A stretch of DNA of 64,000 nt from Cristatella mucedo (Eukaryota; Bryozoa; Phylactolaemata; Cristatellidae): positions 10,664,501-10,728,500 of the forward strand of contig WPIO01000001.1 in assembly GCA_009760855.2 (NCBI GenBank), written 5' to 3'. The position numbers were made by a program, and so were the translations under genes. Positions 1-11,860 of the stretch are shown piece after piece (positions within the stretch are counted from its first letter, which is position 1; each line of letters opens with the position of its first letter). The notes beneath the pieces were generated by a model. That model searched no databases, had not been told where the DNA came from, and saw nothing but the letters and a program-made list of their open reading frames with translations.

Positions 1-2408
1 TTGTTCGGTCTCGTTTACTGTTCCGGCTCCCTCGCACGTACAGGGCAATGTCGAATTTGTCAAACGACGTAACTTACAAAGCATTGGCATGGACAAGTTT
101 TTGAAATCTGTTTGTGATGCAGGTCTTCTTGATCTGCATTCAGACTCGACTGGCAGCCTCGATACCCTCACTGCTGCGATGAACATAACACTCACGGTTG
201 TTCTTGACAAGCATGCTCTCATTCGCTTTATCCGTGCTCAAAGTCGCGGAGATTCCTTTCAATTTACAAAAACAAACTCCTAAAGATACGCCGGGTTAAG
301 CGCAGGCTTGAACGTTGTTTCAAGAAATCGGTATCTGATGCAGATCTAGTCAATTACAAAGACTTTCTTCGAGTTTTCACCTCAAAGCTTAAAAAACCAG
401 GGCTTCTTTTTTTCATTTGGAAGCTGAATTCCTGCCAGTCGGACACCGAACAAGTTTATAAGATAGTAAACCATTTACTGGCCAATGCTGTGAGGTCCGA
501 CTCCCCAGATCTTAAGGGCTCACCCGAAAAGTTTCCAGCCTTCTTTACTGAAAAAATTGTGCACATTCGTGCCTCCATTAAGCCCCCTCCGACTAAAGCA
601 ATCGCCGTTCCTCAACCTGTGACCTTCCTTACAAGGTTCTCCGAGGTTTCTGCATGCGATGTGGCTACTCTAATAAGTTCAAGCAAAAAGAGCTCGTCTC
701 CTAAAGACCCTATACCTTCATCTTTGTGGTCTTCACTGCAGACCAACATAGCCCTGCCATAACCAAGATTGTTAATGCTTCTTTGGGAAAAGGGGTCGTC
801 CCCAAGTCCTTCAAATCGGCAATCGTTAGACCCATTCTTAAAAAGCCTGGATTAGACACAGAGGTCCTAGCAAACTACCGCCCAGTTTCCCTTCTTCCCT
901 TCTTATCAAAGATTCTTGAAAAAAATGTTGCTAAGCATCTGGTTGAACATATTGAAAATAATGGAATGTCAGAAACATTTCAATCAGGGTTCAAAAGGCA
1001 GCACTCCACTGAAACTGCTCTTCTCCGTGTTAACAATGACATTTTACGTGGCAACGACGACGGGAATGTCACTGCCCTAGCCCTGCTAGATCTGTCTGCT
1101 GCCTTCGACACCATTGATCACGACGTTCTGCTTGGACGATTGAGAACAACGATCGGTCTGGCAGACGAAGCACTGGCGTTGTTTAAGTTATACTTGTCTG
1201 ATCGTGTTCAATCCGCGTCTCGTGGGGTCAGGTCTCACATACGAGAAGGGTCACCTGTGGAGTCCCTCAAGGGTCTGTACTCGGTCCCCAGATGCTCTCC
1301 ATTTATACACAACCTCTGGGAAAAGTCATCAAGGCCCATGGAATAGGATATCCCTTCTATGCTGACGATACTAAGTTATATTTGTCATTCAAACCGTTGG
1401 AATCTGCTGCGGCAACTGAGAAACTGAATGCTTGCCTTGCCGATATTCGATCCTGGATGTCGGAAAACTGCCTGAAATTAAATGATGATAAAACCGAACT
1501 GCTGCTCATAGGACACCTTAAGCGTGTGGCTGGATTAAAAGGCTTTGCTGTTCTAATAGGTGATGCTATTGTGCGACCATCACCACGTGCTCGAAATTTA
1601 GGTTTCGTTTTCAACAGCTGCCTCAATTTCAAAAGCTTCATTCAGACGACTGCCTCTACAGCTAGCCATCACATCCGATCCCTACCCAAGATTAGGAGCT
1701 GTCTCCCACAGTGGCTTGTAAAATATTTAACTAGCTCTTTAGTTCTGTCTCGGCTTGATTATTATAATTCCCTTTTGGCTGGGCTGACAAGAAAGCTATT
1801 ATGCCACTGCAGGGGCTATGAACATGGCTGCAAGGCTAGTGTTCAAGTCCGAGGGGTTTGAACACGTGTTTCCTTTGCTAAAAGAGCTAGGATGGTTGCC
1901 GGTTGATCAATGGATACAGAGCAAAGTTCTTACGCTGACCCACAAGGCCCGCCACGGCTTGGCTCCTTCATACCTAGCTGAACTGCTGCATCAGTTTCAG
2001 CCTGTTCGCGCCCTCAGATCCTGTGTGGACAATAAATTAGCTGTTCCATTCCTCCGCTTAAAGGCAGTTGGCGACAGAAGCTTTAGCTCTGCAGGTCATA
2101 GACTGTGGAACTCGCTTAAACAAATCTTACGCAACGACAACTACTCTCCTACCGCCGACTATGGCTCATCCTTGTCAGCGGCCCTGAGCTGCTACTTCTA
2201 TGCTACTCGCTACCTCAACTGCTCTCCTGACTCTGCTATGCTTCCCACTTTTTCTTTGTTGCATGAGACGAAGTCTTTTGGCTACCGAATGCGTACCGAA
2301 AGCCGCTTAGGCTGTGAGTGCGCTATACAAAACTCTCCTGCGTAACATCCACATGATCTTTATGACTTTGTGGAGTTATAGACGGAGATACATTACATTA
2401 CATTACAT
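1..2408 (+). mobile_element. LINE family A (CR1/L2-like), frameshifted copy, left end outside window
   Basis: Starting at the window edge are remnants of the endonuclease C-terminus (CDAGLLDLHSDSTGSLDTLT) and the linker before the reverse transcriptase (frame 490-762). The RT follows (726-1346: [26 protein letters not shown]; 1292-1861: FYADDTKLYLSF) and then the C-terminus (1818-2345). Frameshifts near 270, 750, 1190-1300 and 1800 inactivate it. It ends with the family 3' repeat acattacattacattacat. Confidence 0.92.
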
Positions 2409-2714
2409 AAGTGCTCCAAGTATATCGCAGAAATAGTCTTTAATTGTGGAGTGACAATCGGCATTTTCCAGGTCATGCCGAAGGTAACAATCAGTGTAGT
2501 CCAGGGCGTGCCTGCTTGAAGATCTGCACATTTCAAGTGCTTCATGGCGTGATAATCAACGGAGACGGCCAGCAAACATGACACGAGGCCGGTTTCGCTC
2601 GGCATGTGCTGCTAGCGAAGTGCCTTTGTGGCTTGTTTCGGCCGCTCCGTCGCCAGCTCCTCAGCTGTGGCAAATGGCAGCCGCTTTCTTAGTGGTGTGC
2701 AGTGCCATCCAACC

Positions 2715-2850
2715 CCCAGTTTAGCCTGTGGGTAAGGTGCTCCGTTCGACTGCTGAGGTTGTGGGTTCGAGACCTGTGGCATATGCAAAGTGCCTGGATA
2801 GAGACTAACTTATCTTTGAGCGCTATATAAATATATCACATATACATATA
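2715..2850 (+). repeat. tRNA-derived SINE family S2 with LINE-like tail
   Basis: A-box-like agcctgtgggtaaggtg and B box ggttcgagacc are followed by tggcatatgcaaagtgcctg, gatagagactaacttatctt and tgagcgctatataaat. The tail parallels the LINE-B 3' terminal segment, consistent with a SINE mobilised by LINE-B-type enzymes. Confidence 0.55.
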
Positions 2851-2859
2851 CATATATAC

Positions 2860-2891
<32 letters not shown>

Positions 2892-2930
2892 GCATACACA
2901 CACAAACACACACATATATATGTGTGTATA
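2826..2930. repeat. (AT)/(CA)n microsatellite
   Basis: Low-complexity tatacata / cacaca sequence directly following the SINE tail. Confidence 0.9.
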
Positions 2931-2935
2931 GCTAC

Positions 2936-3479
2936 TCTTTGAGGTCGGGTAAGCAAATTTTCCACTCAGGTGACCCTAACTCAATGGAGTGTTTACCACA
3001 CCCACGTCGGACCCTGAACTCTATTTGACGCCATTGGGTGACCGTGCCTCTGCTGCACTTTGAATTAGCTTGGCGTTTCGCAAGACCGGTGTGCGGACTC
3101 GCTATTCCATCAGGCCTGCGGCGGCGGAGTTGAGGAGAGGCCGGTGGGAGTTCCGTAGGGAGCGGGTGACTTGCTTGTTCTACCGAGGTGAAGGCAGGGT
3201 AAACAGGCTACAAGTTGCCCTACTCGTAGTTCTCGGCGGGTGAAGAGCACAGGTACGCGAATGAATCATCTGTCGTACTCTAGCTTAGACAATAAGATTA
3301 GGCTTGAAGTTCTTTAACTTAGCAACGTGCAGCCCTAACTTCACTACTGCCACTCTGTCTACAGAGTGGCACTCGTGGAACCAAATACAAACAGTGCGAA
3401 TGGATACGTGGCTTTTTCCATGCTGAAGTGCCGTTGCACGGTAAATTTCTACAACCTCACAGTAGAAAGAGCCAAGAGC
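2936..3479. other. no gene recognised
   Basis: No convincing frame or repeat. Confidence 0.5.
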
Positions 3480-3577
3480 CATTGAATCGCATTTTCCTTT
3501 GCAGCAAATGTAAAGCGCCTAGAAAAAGATTGAGTTCTCTGAGGGCGCTTTATCAAGTGCATTATTATCATTATTAA
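3480..3577 (+). mobile_element. LINE family B 3'-end fragment
   Basis: tttgcagcaaatgtaaagcg, cctagaaaaagattgagttc and gagggcgctttatcaagtgc followed by an ATT-rich tail: the well-preserved terminal segment of LINE-B. Confidence 0.85.
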
Positions 3578-4008
3578 GAGGCGGTAACTTCCTTCCAACT
3601 GTGAAATTTAATCAATGCCATCACGCCTGCCAATAAAATTGCTATTTATTTTGAAGCAATTGAAGGAATGAGGAAGACATGGTTGTGATTACTTGATAAG
3701 AGACTTACGCAACTTTATTGAAAAAAGACACAGGTCATTTAGCTCTCCGATGACTGGTTAGGGCAACGAGACACGGGGTGGATAGAAGTTAAGATTCTTA
3801 GGCGAGTTGTAACGTTTCGTATTCGTGAATCCGTTTGGCAGATTGTGGAGCTTCTTTTCAATGCGTTCGAAATTATTCTGGCGATTCCATACTGATTAGA
3901 ATCAATACAAACTTAGCTCTCCCTGTAGTGACGGACTGGGAAGTAAAGCGCCGAAGGCGAGAGCGGCCTCCCGGCGAGCTAACCTGACCTCCATCCAAGT
4001 CATTTTGT
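3578..4008. other. no gene recognised
   Basis: No feature identified. Confidence 0.5.
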
Positions 4009-4297
4009 GGTTCGATTGCAGGCCAGCAACGGGCTTCTGGACGCTGTGCGATCCTGAGATCCCGAGGCACTTGGTTTGATGGCAGACCGGCACCCGGTTG
4101 GTGCACTCTGTGTGATCCCGAGATCAGATCGAGGGCACGTGGTTTGATGGCAGACCGGCACCCGGCTGGTGCACTCTGTGTGATCCCGAGATCAGATCGA
4201 GGGCACGTGGTTTGATGGCAGACCGGCACCCGGCTGGTGCACTCTGTGTGATCCCGAGATCAGATCGAGGGCACGTGGTTTGATTGCAGACCGGCAC
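4009..4297. repeat. 68-bp tandem repeat, about four copies
   Basis: The phrase cacccggctggtgcactctg recurs at 4091, 4159 and 4227, an exact 68-bp period. The last three copies are nearly identical; a more diverged copy precedes them (4009-4090). Confidence 0.92.
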
Positions 4298-4899
4298 TCG
4301 GCCGCTCCCCACTAGGAAGGGGGCTGTTTAGCCAACATATGATGGATGGGCTTGGCCGTTTCCCGGAATGAAGGGCGTAGCGAGCGGACCCAAAGTCGAG
4401 ATGCGACGGGGACGCCGGGTAGAGCGGTCGTGTGCCGGCTCGCTGTGATCGTCCGTGTGAGCAAACGTCTCCTGAAGCCCGCTGGCCATTCCGTGCTGGT
4501 GCGGTCTAGAAAGCTTTAGGAAGCCCTCTTTTTGAGATCGGCTGCTATGCCGAGCGTCGCAGTCTTCTCTAGAGACCGGTGATATTCTTCAGGAGGTGGA
4601 GGCGGAGGCCCGGCCACACTAAAAAATATCATGCCCTTCTGTGGACGTGCGGCGAGCCTGTACGCGAAGGACAAGCCAAACTGCAGGCCTCCATAGTCTT
4701 CTCGTCAAATATTCTGGCGGCCTCTAGCGAGCCCAGCAGGGAGGGCGCCCAAGGGGCTACGTCTGCCGCGGGTGCTAGCGGAAGAGGCGGGCCAAGGTAC
4801 AGCGACCACCTACGCTGAGTCCGATCGATCTCTTTCCTCGAGAAGGCACATTCTAACGCCCTTAGAGGCATAGCGCAGCCTCTCCCTGGAGGCTGCAGG
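4298..4899. other. no gene recognised
   Basis: GC-rich sequence with overlapping short frames on both strands. No domain identified. Confidence 0.4.
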
Positions 4900-5245
4900 G
4901 ATCGCTGGTTGTGACTAGCGCAGCTAGATGCTAGCTCTTAACAACCAAGGTCGTTGGTTCGAATCCTGCAGTTGGGCGAGCCTTTATTGCCAAAAAATAC
5001 TAGGTAATTCAGAAGCCTCTTTTGTATAGCGACAGAAGAGCCTTGACGGCTATCACCAACGCTTGCAGCGGCAAAATAAAGGATTGCCCACCTCAGGATT
5101 CGAACACACGACCTCGGGACCGAGGTCTTGAAAAGCGACCGCCTTACCTAAGGTGCTATCATGGCCAACTACAAGCGGTGGTGATAGCCCACAAGCTCTT
5201 CTGCCGCTACAAAAATGAGGCTGTTAAATCAGCTAAGACATTATT
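4900..5245. repeat. nested SINEs, family S1
   Basis: A plus-strand head (A box tagcgcagctag, B box ggttcgaatcc near 4956) is separated from its plus-strand body (aagcggtggtgatagccc ... gaggctgttaaatcagct, 5165-5230) by a complete minus-strand copy (4990-5165) with its own B box (gtgttcgaatcc read on minus) and body. Similar short sequences (attgccaa, atggccaa) flank the inner copy. Confidence 0.6.
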
Positions 5246-6220
5246 TTAGAGATCGACTGTAGTAGAAGTGTATCGGTGGCTAGCCTGCGATGAGCAGCTT
5301 CAAGATGTTTCTCCTGAGATGGGCTAAGACGTTTGCTTTTAGCTAGTGCTAAATGCCTACCGGCTGAGCGTCCCGGTGAGCACGTTCACGCTCAATTTAT
5401 AGAGAGGGCTTTCGCTTCTTTTAAGGGACTATCCTATTTTTATGTGCCCAAGAGATTATTCATTTTAGCCTAAATAGGCAAGTCTTCCTAGCCAGGAATG
5501 CAGAGGCCTGCTGCATGGCGCCATTCGGCGCGAAGCTTCTGGCAAATTGGTGCAAGCGGCACTCTCCAGATCTGTGGCCAAGCACGAACAGATGTCTAAA
5601 ACATGCGGAGCGGAACTTCAGGGACTCCCTAAATTAGTGAAAGAGTTTTTGGAGAGGGCTACAGAGTCATTTCTGGCAACTTCGAGGTGTTTCTCGCAAA
5701 CAAGGCTTGCACTGCTTCGCAAATTGGTCGACACGGATGTAGCTCCGGAGCGCCTTCTGTGGGCAGCGTAATGGTCTCCAGTTAGGGAAGGTCATCTTTC
5801 TTTAGGGGTCCAAGGAAGCTTACGGGCGGCACGCTTTCTGCGCAGAGTCTTTCAAAGTGAGACGCGGCAATTCTCTAGAGGCGCCAAGGAGCTCTTCCAA
5901 GCTGCGCTCCATCGGCACGCAGAGCCACAGTCTACTCCAAGCGGAGGCTAGTATATTTTTTTTATATACAAGCTTCCGGTTTTAATCGAGAAGGGGTGGT
6001 ATGGTGGTGGTGGTGGTCACAGACCTGCATGTTAGCTCGTCATCGACGCACAACTTCACGGCCTATCTCCAGAAGGGACCTAAGGACACCAAGGGATGGT
6101 GAGAATGCATTCATTTGGGCGCTCCTTCAGCCCTCCACTCACGCGAGTCTGTATCTCGGGGTGGGCGGCTTCCGTTCCTGCTCGTTCTAGCCTCGGGAAC
6201 CGCAGTAGGACCGAATGTGG
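5246..6220 (+). other. unidentified GC-moderate segment with short gag-like frame
   Basis: A plus frame at 5547-5771 (74 codons) contains LPKLVKEFLERATESFLATS and QTRLALLRKLVDTD, a helical, Lys/Leu-rich pattern. A later reading near 5840 has ETRQFSRGAKELFQAALHRH. The style is reminiscent of retroelement gag proteins, but no diagnostic motif is visible. Confidence 0.2.
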
Positions 6221-9164
6221 GGCAACAATTTTTTTTTTGTAAACTTGCAAACGCTCCGTGCTAAGTGCTCAGAACAACGGCGGCTAGCTTTTAACAACCG
6301 ATTAATTTTGAACAGGTTTTTTGAGGAAACAATGAGCACTGCTTAATTGTAATCAAGCGTTATAAAAGCCACCGTACGTCCCATCGATAAGTCCCTACGC
6401 CCGCCCATCCGTCTCCCGAACACTTCAAAGTATTCGGAAGCTTTCAAGGACTATTAACGCAAGTTTGGTAGCACAGTCCGAATCTGAGTTATTTTCTAAG
6501 GGTCTTCTCAGACAGCGATTAGGATTATCGTCTTCCAAAATGGAAGCTCCCAATCATCCCCCATTTAGAAACGGTTTGGTGAGATACATTCTCTGAGGCT
6601 GAGTCAATAATCAATACTCTGAGGGCGAGCTCACTTACGGCTTTTTAACAATATCAACGCGGTGCAAGTCCAAGTAAGTAAGCCAGCTACTCAGTGACTG
6701 TAAATGTTAAGCTACTCATTAGTTGTGGCTGCTAGTTTTTGAACAGCTAGTAAGTGCAAATGTGCTTCGTTAGTATTGGTTAATGTAAACTGTTTCTTGC
6801 ACGTAGTTTTGTTCTGACTCGCTGCCTACTTTGGTCGGGGTTTTTTCGTGAAGATTCACTGAACATGATTACAAACACGTGGCCAGTTGTTAATGGTTAG
6901 AAATGAATTTCCTTAGCAAGCGGACTAAGTTTTGGTTTACAATCACAGTTTAGCGATGTTGTTATGCTAGAGTTTGCTGGTTCATTCGTCCAAACAGGGT
7001 CATGATCAATTGTATGCTGCACTAATTCAAGAAAAGTCGTGAACTTGTCAATTGGCTTGTGTAGAACACAACGGAGCAAGGACAACTATAGTCGATTTAA
7101 TTATCAACAGCAAAGTTTCATGCAAAGCACTGTCATAGAAAGTTATATTTTTGATCGGAAGTTTCTAGCTGCAGGTATCGGGAAAGATAATTTCGTTATT
7201 CATGTTGCAGACATGCACCCGCAATTTTGAACGGGTGTGCCGCCAGTCTACCCCAACAACAGTCCATCCAAGCGCATCTGTGCGAACAGTAAACAGTCAC
7301 AAGTGTTCGGAGGGCTTCTAAAGTCCATTAGAAGTTCAATATTATGTAACCCGGTTTACGAATAGACAAGTGTTTGCTAGGAACTGCTGAAACTACCTTT
7401 AGCGTTATTCTATTTTATTCAAAAGGTTTTCAAGAGGCTACTCGTTAGGTCCTGCTTGGGTGCAAACGGAGAGCTTGCTTTCTCTACTCAGAGGATGGGG
7501 CGGCCCGCGTGGGCTGGGGAGGGAGAGCTTTTCCATGGGATTCCAGCTCGTCAAATTCAATTACCGGAACGTTTAGTTATTATCAAAAACCCCTAGAGCA
7601 GCCAAAAAAGGAAACTACGTCCATTCAAATCTCGTTTAGATAACAGGGGCGCATTTTTGGGAACAAACAAGTCTGCTGTCGATTTTTTAAGTGGTTTGGA
7701 CAGGAAAGATCGAAAGTTCTGGTGACATGGTCGCAACTTCTCAAGGTCAAGACTTTCTCGAAAGCGTTCTCTGCGTTGCAAAGACTCGCTTATTTGAGGA
7801 ACGGAAAAAATCTTTCTACGACTAAAAATTTGACACTCAAAGGACATACATTTAAAATCCAGAAATGCTTCGCCATTACATGCACGGGTCAAGAGGAACA
7901 CTCCTACGGAGTTCAACTACGAACCTTTATTCTTCCTATATTTTATGTTTTGATTCGCCGATGCGATAAATGAATGTCTAATGATAGCACCTGTCTTGAA
8001 TCGATAGCATCAATAAACATCGAAACGATAAATGTAGATTTTTGGCACTATCAGGCTCCGCGGAGCACTTATATCACCTTTAAAAAGTGCAGCTGTGTCA
8101 CCAGCCTAGAGGTAAAAGCTGCAGCGGACTTAAAGCTGAGTAGTATCTGACCTTCGTTCCCAGGCAACATTCCGTCCCTTAAATCAGACTGAATACCAAA
8201 GTAGGGAACCTTTCTGTCAGAATAGTGTCTTTTTTGTAAGCATTCGAAACTCTCCTCAATAATTACATTGGCCGGGAAAAATCTGACCACTTTCCTAAAA
8301 TATGACCGCAACTAGGTTTTAGCCCGTCAAATACGACAAGAACAATTTGAATCGCAAATTTGTCGTGCTTCTGCTTTTTCCTCAGTCTCTGGGACATGTT
8401 ATGTTCGTTGTCCTTTGAAGTTCTAAAATTTGAATATCCATGTCAACAATGATGACATGTGCAACTTACCAATCTATCTTCCCTTTCCCCATCCCATTTT
8501 TATGGTCATCGCTGCTGTACCCTCGTTGCATTACTGTTATAGGTGTCAGTAGCGCAGCCATCGGGAATGGGGGAATTTATCCCCCGGCAGTAGGACAGCA
8601 GCCTGAGCCGTCCCTGATCCTACGCCCAGCACACGAAATTATGTCATAATTCTGCTCGATAAGGAACCACCTAATTCGTATCGAATAAATGCCACGTTTT
8701 GAGCTGTAATTGTTCTTTAATTGCGGGCCTAGCCCCGCCTACACACAAATCTTTCCGGTCTTGCCGGCTATATGTAAATCCCGGCTCCTCGCGCCACTGT
8801 CAGGGAATGGCTAATAGACATTTTCCGAGGGATGGAAATTAATTAGATTTAATAAAGATTACTAGTTTGAGTACGTGGTCATTTTCAGGCACGCAAGTTC
8901 TGCATGCCGCCAGTAAAACCTATTTTTACTTGCACATAAGCGCTCAAGGCGGAATTCTTTATTCGAAGTGCTAATTCCTCATTAGCATGCAGTCTTCAGT
9001 CGTTCTGTAGTTTGAAATTTGTTCTTCGCTGTACATCCGTCGCTGAAGGCCACACATGCATGCAGCCATTCATGGTTTGCCAAGGAAGCGGTGCGGGCAG
9101 GGCTACGAATTCAAGACTCTCGCTAGTTCTGGCAGCGGCACGACGAGTGCAGTGTGTAAAGGCC
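6221..9164. other. no gene recognised
   Basis: About 2.9 kb of mostly AT-rich sequence. Short frames on both strands (6897-7230, 7593-7973, 8069-8311) show no domain. Confidence 0.45.
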
Positions 9165-9325
9165 TGACAAAAATTTAATTCATTTGTACAGCACCCTAAG
9201 AGAACTGTATCTCTATTATTACAGCGCTTCGCATATGCCGCGAGGCTCAAGCCCGATACCTCGGCCATCAAGGAATTCACCTTAAAATTGGTCGGGGCAA
9301 GCACCTTAACCGCTGGGCCAAATCA
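9165..9325 (-). repeat. tRNA-derived SINE family S2 with LINE-like tail
   Basis: On the minus strand, an A-box-like ttggcccagcggttaaggtg and a B-box-like gggcttgagcc are followed by gcggcatatgcgaagcgctg ... ttctcttagggtgctgtaca. The latter half parallels the LINE-B 3' terminal segment. The same layout occurs at 2715-2850. Confidence 0.5.
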
Positions 9326-9330
9326 GCAGG

Positions 9331-9964
9331 GCGAAGCTCGCATTATATTCGCATTATATAAGCACGATATTCGCAGCGCTAGCAACAACACTGCATTAGA
9401 AAAAGTACAAATAATTGCCTTTGTATTGCGGCTGATACGACAGGTGACTTCCAACCGACTCGTTTACAGGCTTACAGCAGCTCAAGCTCAGTGCCACGAT
9501 GCACCTACCACCGGTCCGTTACTTCGAGAGAGCAACTTCGGTCAGGCCATGCCTAATCTAATGTCCAGGCCGTTAGTCATACAATAATCTCGTACATGCA
9601 TAATCATAAATCGCGCTGCTCGTAAGCCTCAGCTTACGGCGGCTATTTCATAGGCGACTCTCAGTTATAAATCAGCGGCAAAGCTCATAGCTCGTAGCCG
9701 AGATTCTCCAGTCAAGGTCAGAGTTCATTGTCGTGGGGCAGCTCAACTCGTGCGGGTTCCCCTACTTGCATTGACCTTTCCCTGCTTGATTTGATCAGGT
9801 TAAGCGGTTGGGTCACCGACCGGAGCATGCCTAGTGGTTGCAGCTTGCTTGTCACCCAAGTTTCGCTTATGAGCATACACATTCATCCACCTGGTGTACT
9901 GCCATTTGGCAAGTCGGTGGAAACTTAAAGCATCAGCGTTAAAACCGCCGTATTGAGCACTGAA
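9331..9964. other. no gene recognised
   Basis: No feature identified. Confidence 0.5.
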
Positions 9965-10040
9965 CGGAGAGTAGCCTCGATGGCTCAGTTGGTAGACCGC
10001 TGGTTGGTACTCCAGATGTGTGGAATCGCTCTTCACTTGA
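9965..10040 (+). repeat. tRNA-like fragment
   Basis: An excellent A box (tggctcagttggtagaccgc) is present, but the B-box region (tgtggaatcgctcttcac) does not fit GGTTCGANNCC. The expected acceptor stem is absent. A tRNA pseudogene or SINE head is likely. Confidence 0.35.
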
Positions 10041-11199
10041 GGCCAAATTCCGTTTTTGGTACTCACTCCAGCAGCGGAGACCCGGTTTGCTATGCATCTG
10101 TAGCGACTGCTTGCAAGTTTAGTTTTCTTCCTCGAGTTGCTTTTCATAACGCCTTTGTTCTTCTGTGAGCGCGCCTGATGCAGGTTTTTGAATTCTCTAA
10201 GCAAATCGGAGCTAGTATGGGCTTAATAGAGAGCCTCTGTGCGCTCGCCAGGCTTGCTGTCGCGGTCCATTGAACACGTACAATGCTTTTATCGACATAG
10301 ATCACTTGGAGAGTTGGTGTGGCACGATTTACATACCACACGACGCTTCACCGGTGTAGGTGGACTTATCTGCCAATCTAGGAGACTTTAAAATATTTTA
10401 GAACTAAGCCATTCAGGGTAATAGCCGGGTGGATAATTGAGTAGGATTCAGCAACTGCGATAAGCTCGTCGCACCAACTGAAGTGCATTGGCGCTTACTG
10501 GCGATGGGCTTGAAGGCAGTCGGCAGAGTTCCATTATATAGGTACGTAAGTGGACTATCCTATACCACCAAGTGAAGATACGTAAACAATTAAAAAGTAA
10601 GTTGATAGAATTCTGGACACAATGACCTCTTTTATGCCTTATTATATTTAAGATTTCTTAGACGAAACACCAATCAGAAAGACGTGGGTCTCGATCAATG
10701 GAATCCATGCTAGTTCGAGTGAGAAACTCTTCACTTTGCCCACGAAAGCGGAACACAGCTGTCCCCCGGCGTCCTGTTATTGCTGAGGGAGCCCAGGAAT
10801 TTTGTTTTTATTTACTTCATTGGCTGTCTTTCTGATTCAGTTATACTTCTCTCATTTCATTTGTTTCGAGTGACGAGAGCTCTATCGACCCGCTTCGCAC
10901 TAAAAGAAGCTTAGGCTTTTAGTGCGCTCAAAGAAAAAATTCTTCGCGAAACCAGTCTGGTTTGTGAGGACACAGACTGAGATGCATGTGCAAGGCTTGG
11001 CACTAACTAACTGACATTTAAGTATACGCACGAGATAGTCTCAGTTGGAGAAGGCAAGAAAAACGCAAAGAAGAGTTGTGAGCTCAACTTATGCACTGTC
11101 TCTTTTTGAGCCAATACCTAATTTATGGAATGCCCAAGCTTAGATTGCTTACTTTCTGCCACATGTCATGGACAAAATTCTGATTTACTTAGATGAGGA
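10041..11199. other. no gene recognised
   Basis: No convincing frame or repeat seen. Confidence 0.5.
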
Positions 11200-11860
11200 C
11201 ACCACTTTCAAGCTGGTCTGTGCATTCGTGATATCCCTACTAGACTTATGTAAATAGCCACTTATAAGTCTTGCTGCTTGTGCAGTAGGACACTTACAGC
11301 TGGTGCAAAATGAGGCCGCTAGGTTTGCTTGGCGTAAATATTGCAACGTCCGCATTATCCTACTTCTCACAAATATGGTCTGCCTTCCCATCAGGGAGCG
11401 TATTGACTTCAAGATTGTGTCGCTCAGCCCACATCCTGGCCTCCTATCTGAACTACTGCCTCAGCAGGTATTATGTGGCAACACCCGTTCGGCTGGCTCT
11501 GGTCGTTCGGTTGTGCCTCTGACTAACTTCGAACTCCTTGGGGACCGTGCCTTCAATTAACCTGCTCCCATAGCGTGGAGCTCTGTACCAACTGACATCA
11601 CGTCCTCTCCGGATTTGACCTGATTCAAAAACTAGCTAAACAATGCTCCGTTCTTCAGAACCTTTACTCTGTCGAAGTGAATTGGCCTCAGCGTGCCTAG
11701 GTTTCCTTAGACTGTACGCATTGCCACTAATCAATTAATGCGTTTAATTTTTATCGTTTGAAAAAACTGCCTAGAAAGAGATTTGGTTCCCCTTGGAGAT
11801 ATTTATCTATGTTTTAGCATGTCATTGTTATTTAGCTATTCAGCTATCATTAAAAGTTTC
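11200..11860 (+). mobile_element. LINE family B degenerate copy
   Basis: Decayed matches include tgtgcattcgtgatatccct, acagctggtgcaaaatgagg, gggagcgtattgacttcaag and ctgcctagaaagagatttgg, in order with the LINE-B C-terminal half and 3' end. No intact frame. Confidence 0.75.

Noticed and set aside
1357-1641. 94-codon minus-strand frame (also at 62000-62269)
   Set aside because: Antisense shadow of the LINE-A reverse transcriptase, repeated in both copies for that reason.
4009-4297. CRISPR-like array
   Set aside because: The 68-bp units are contiguous tandem repeats without unique spacers, in an animal genome.
4900-4985. Functional tRNA gene
   Set aside because: A and B boxes are present, but acceptor and anticodon stems do not pair, and a SINE body follows.
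9965-10040. Functional tRNA gene
   Set aside because: Good A box only; the T arm and acceptor stem cannot be formed.
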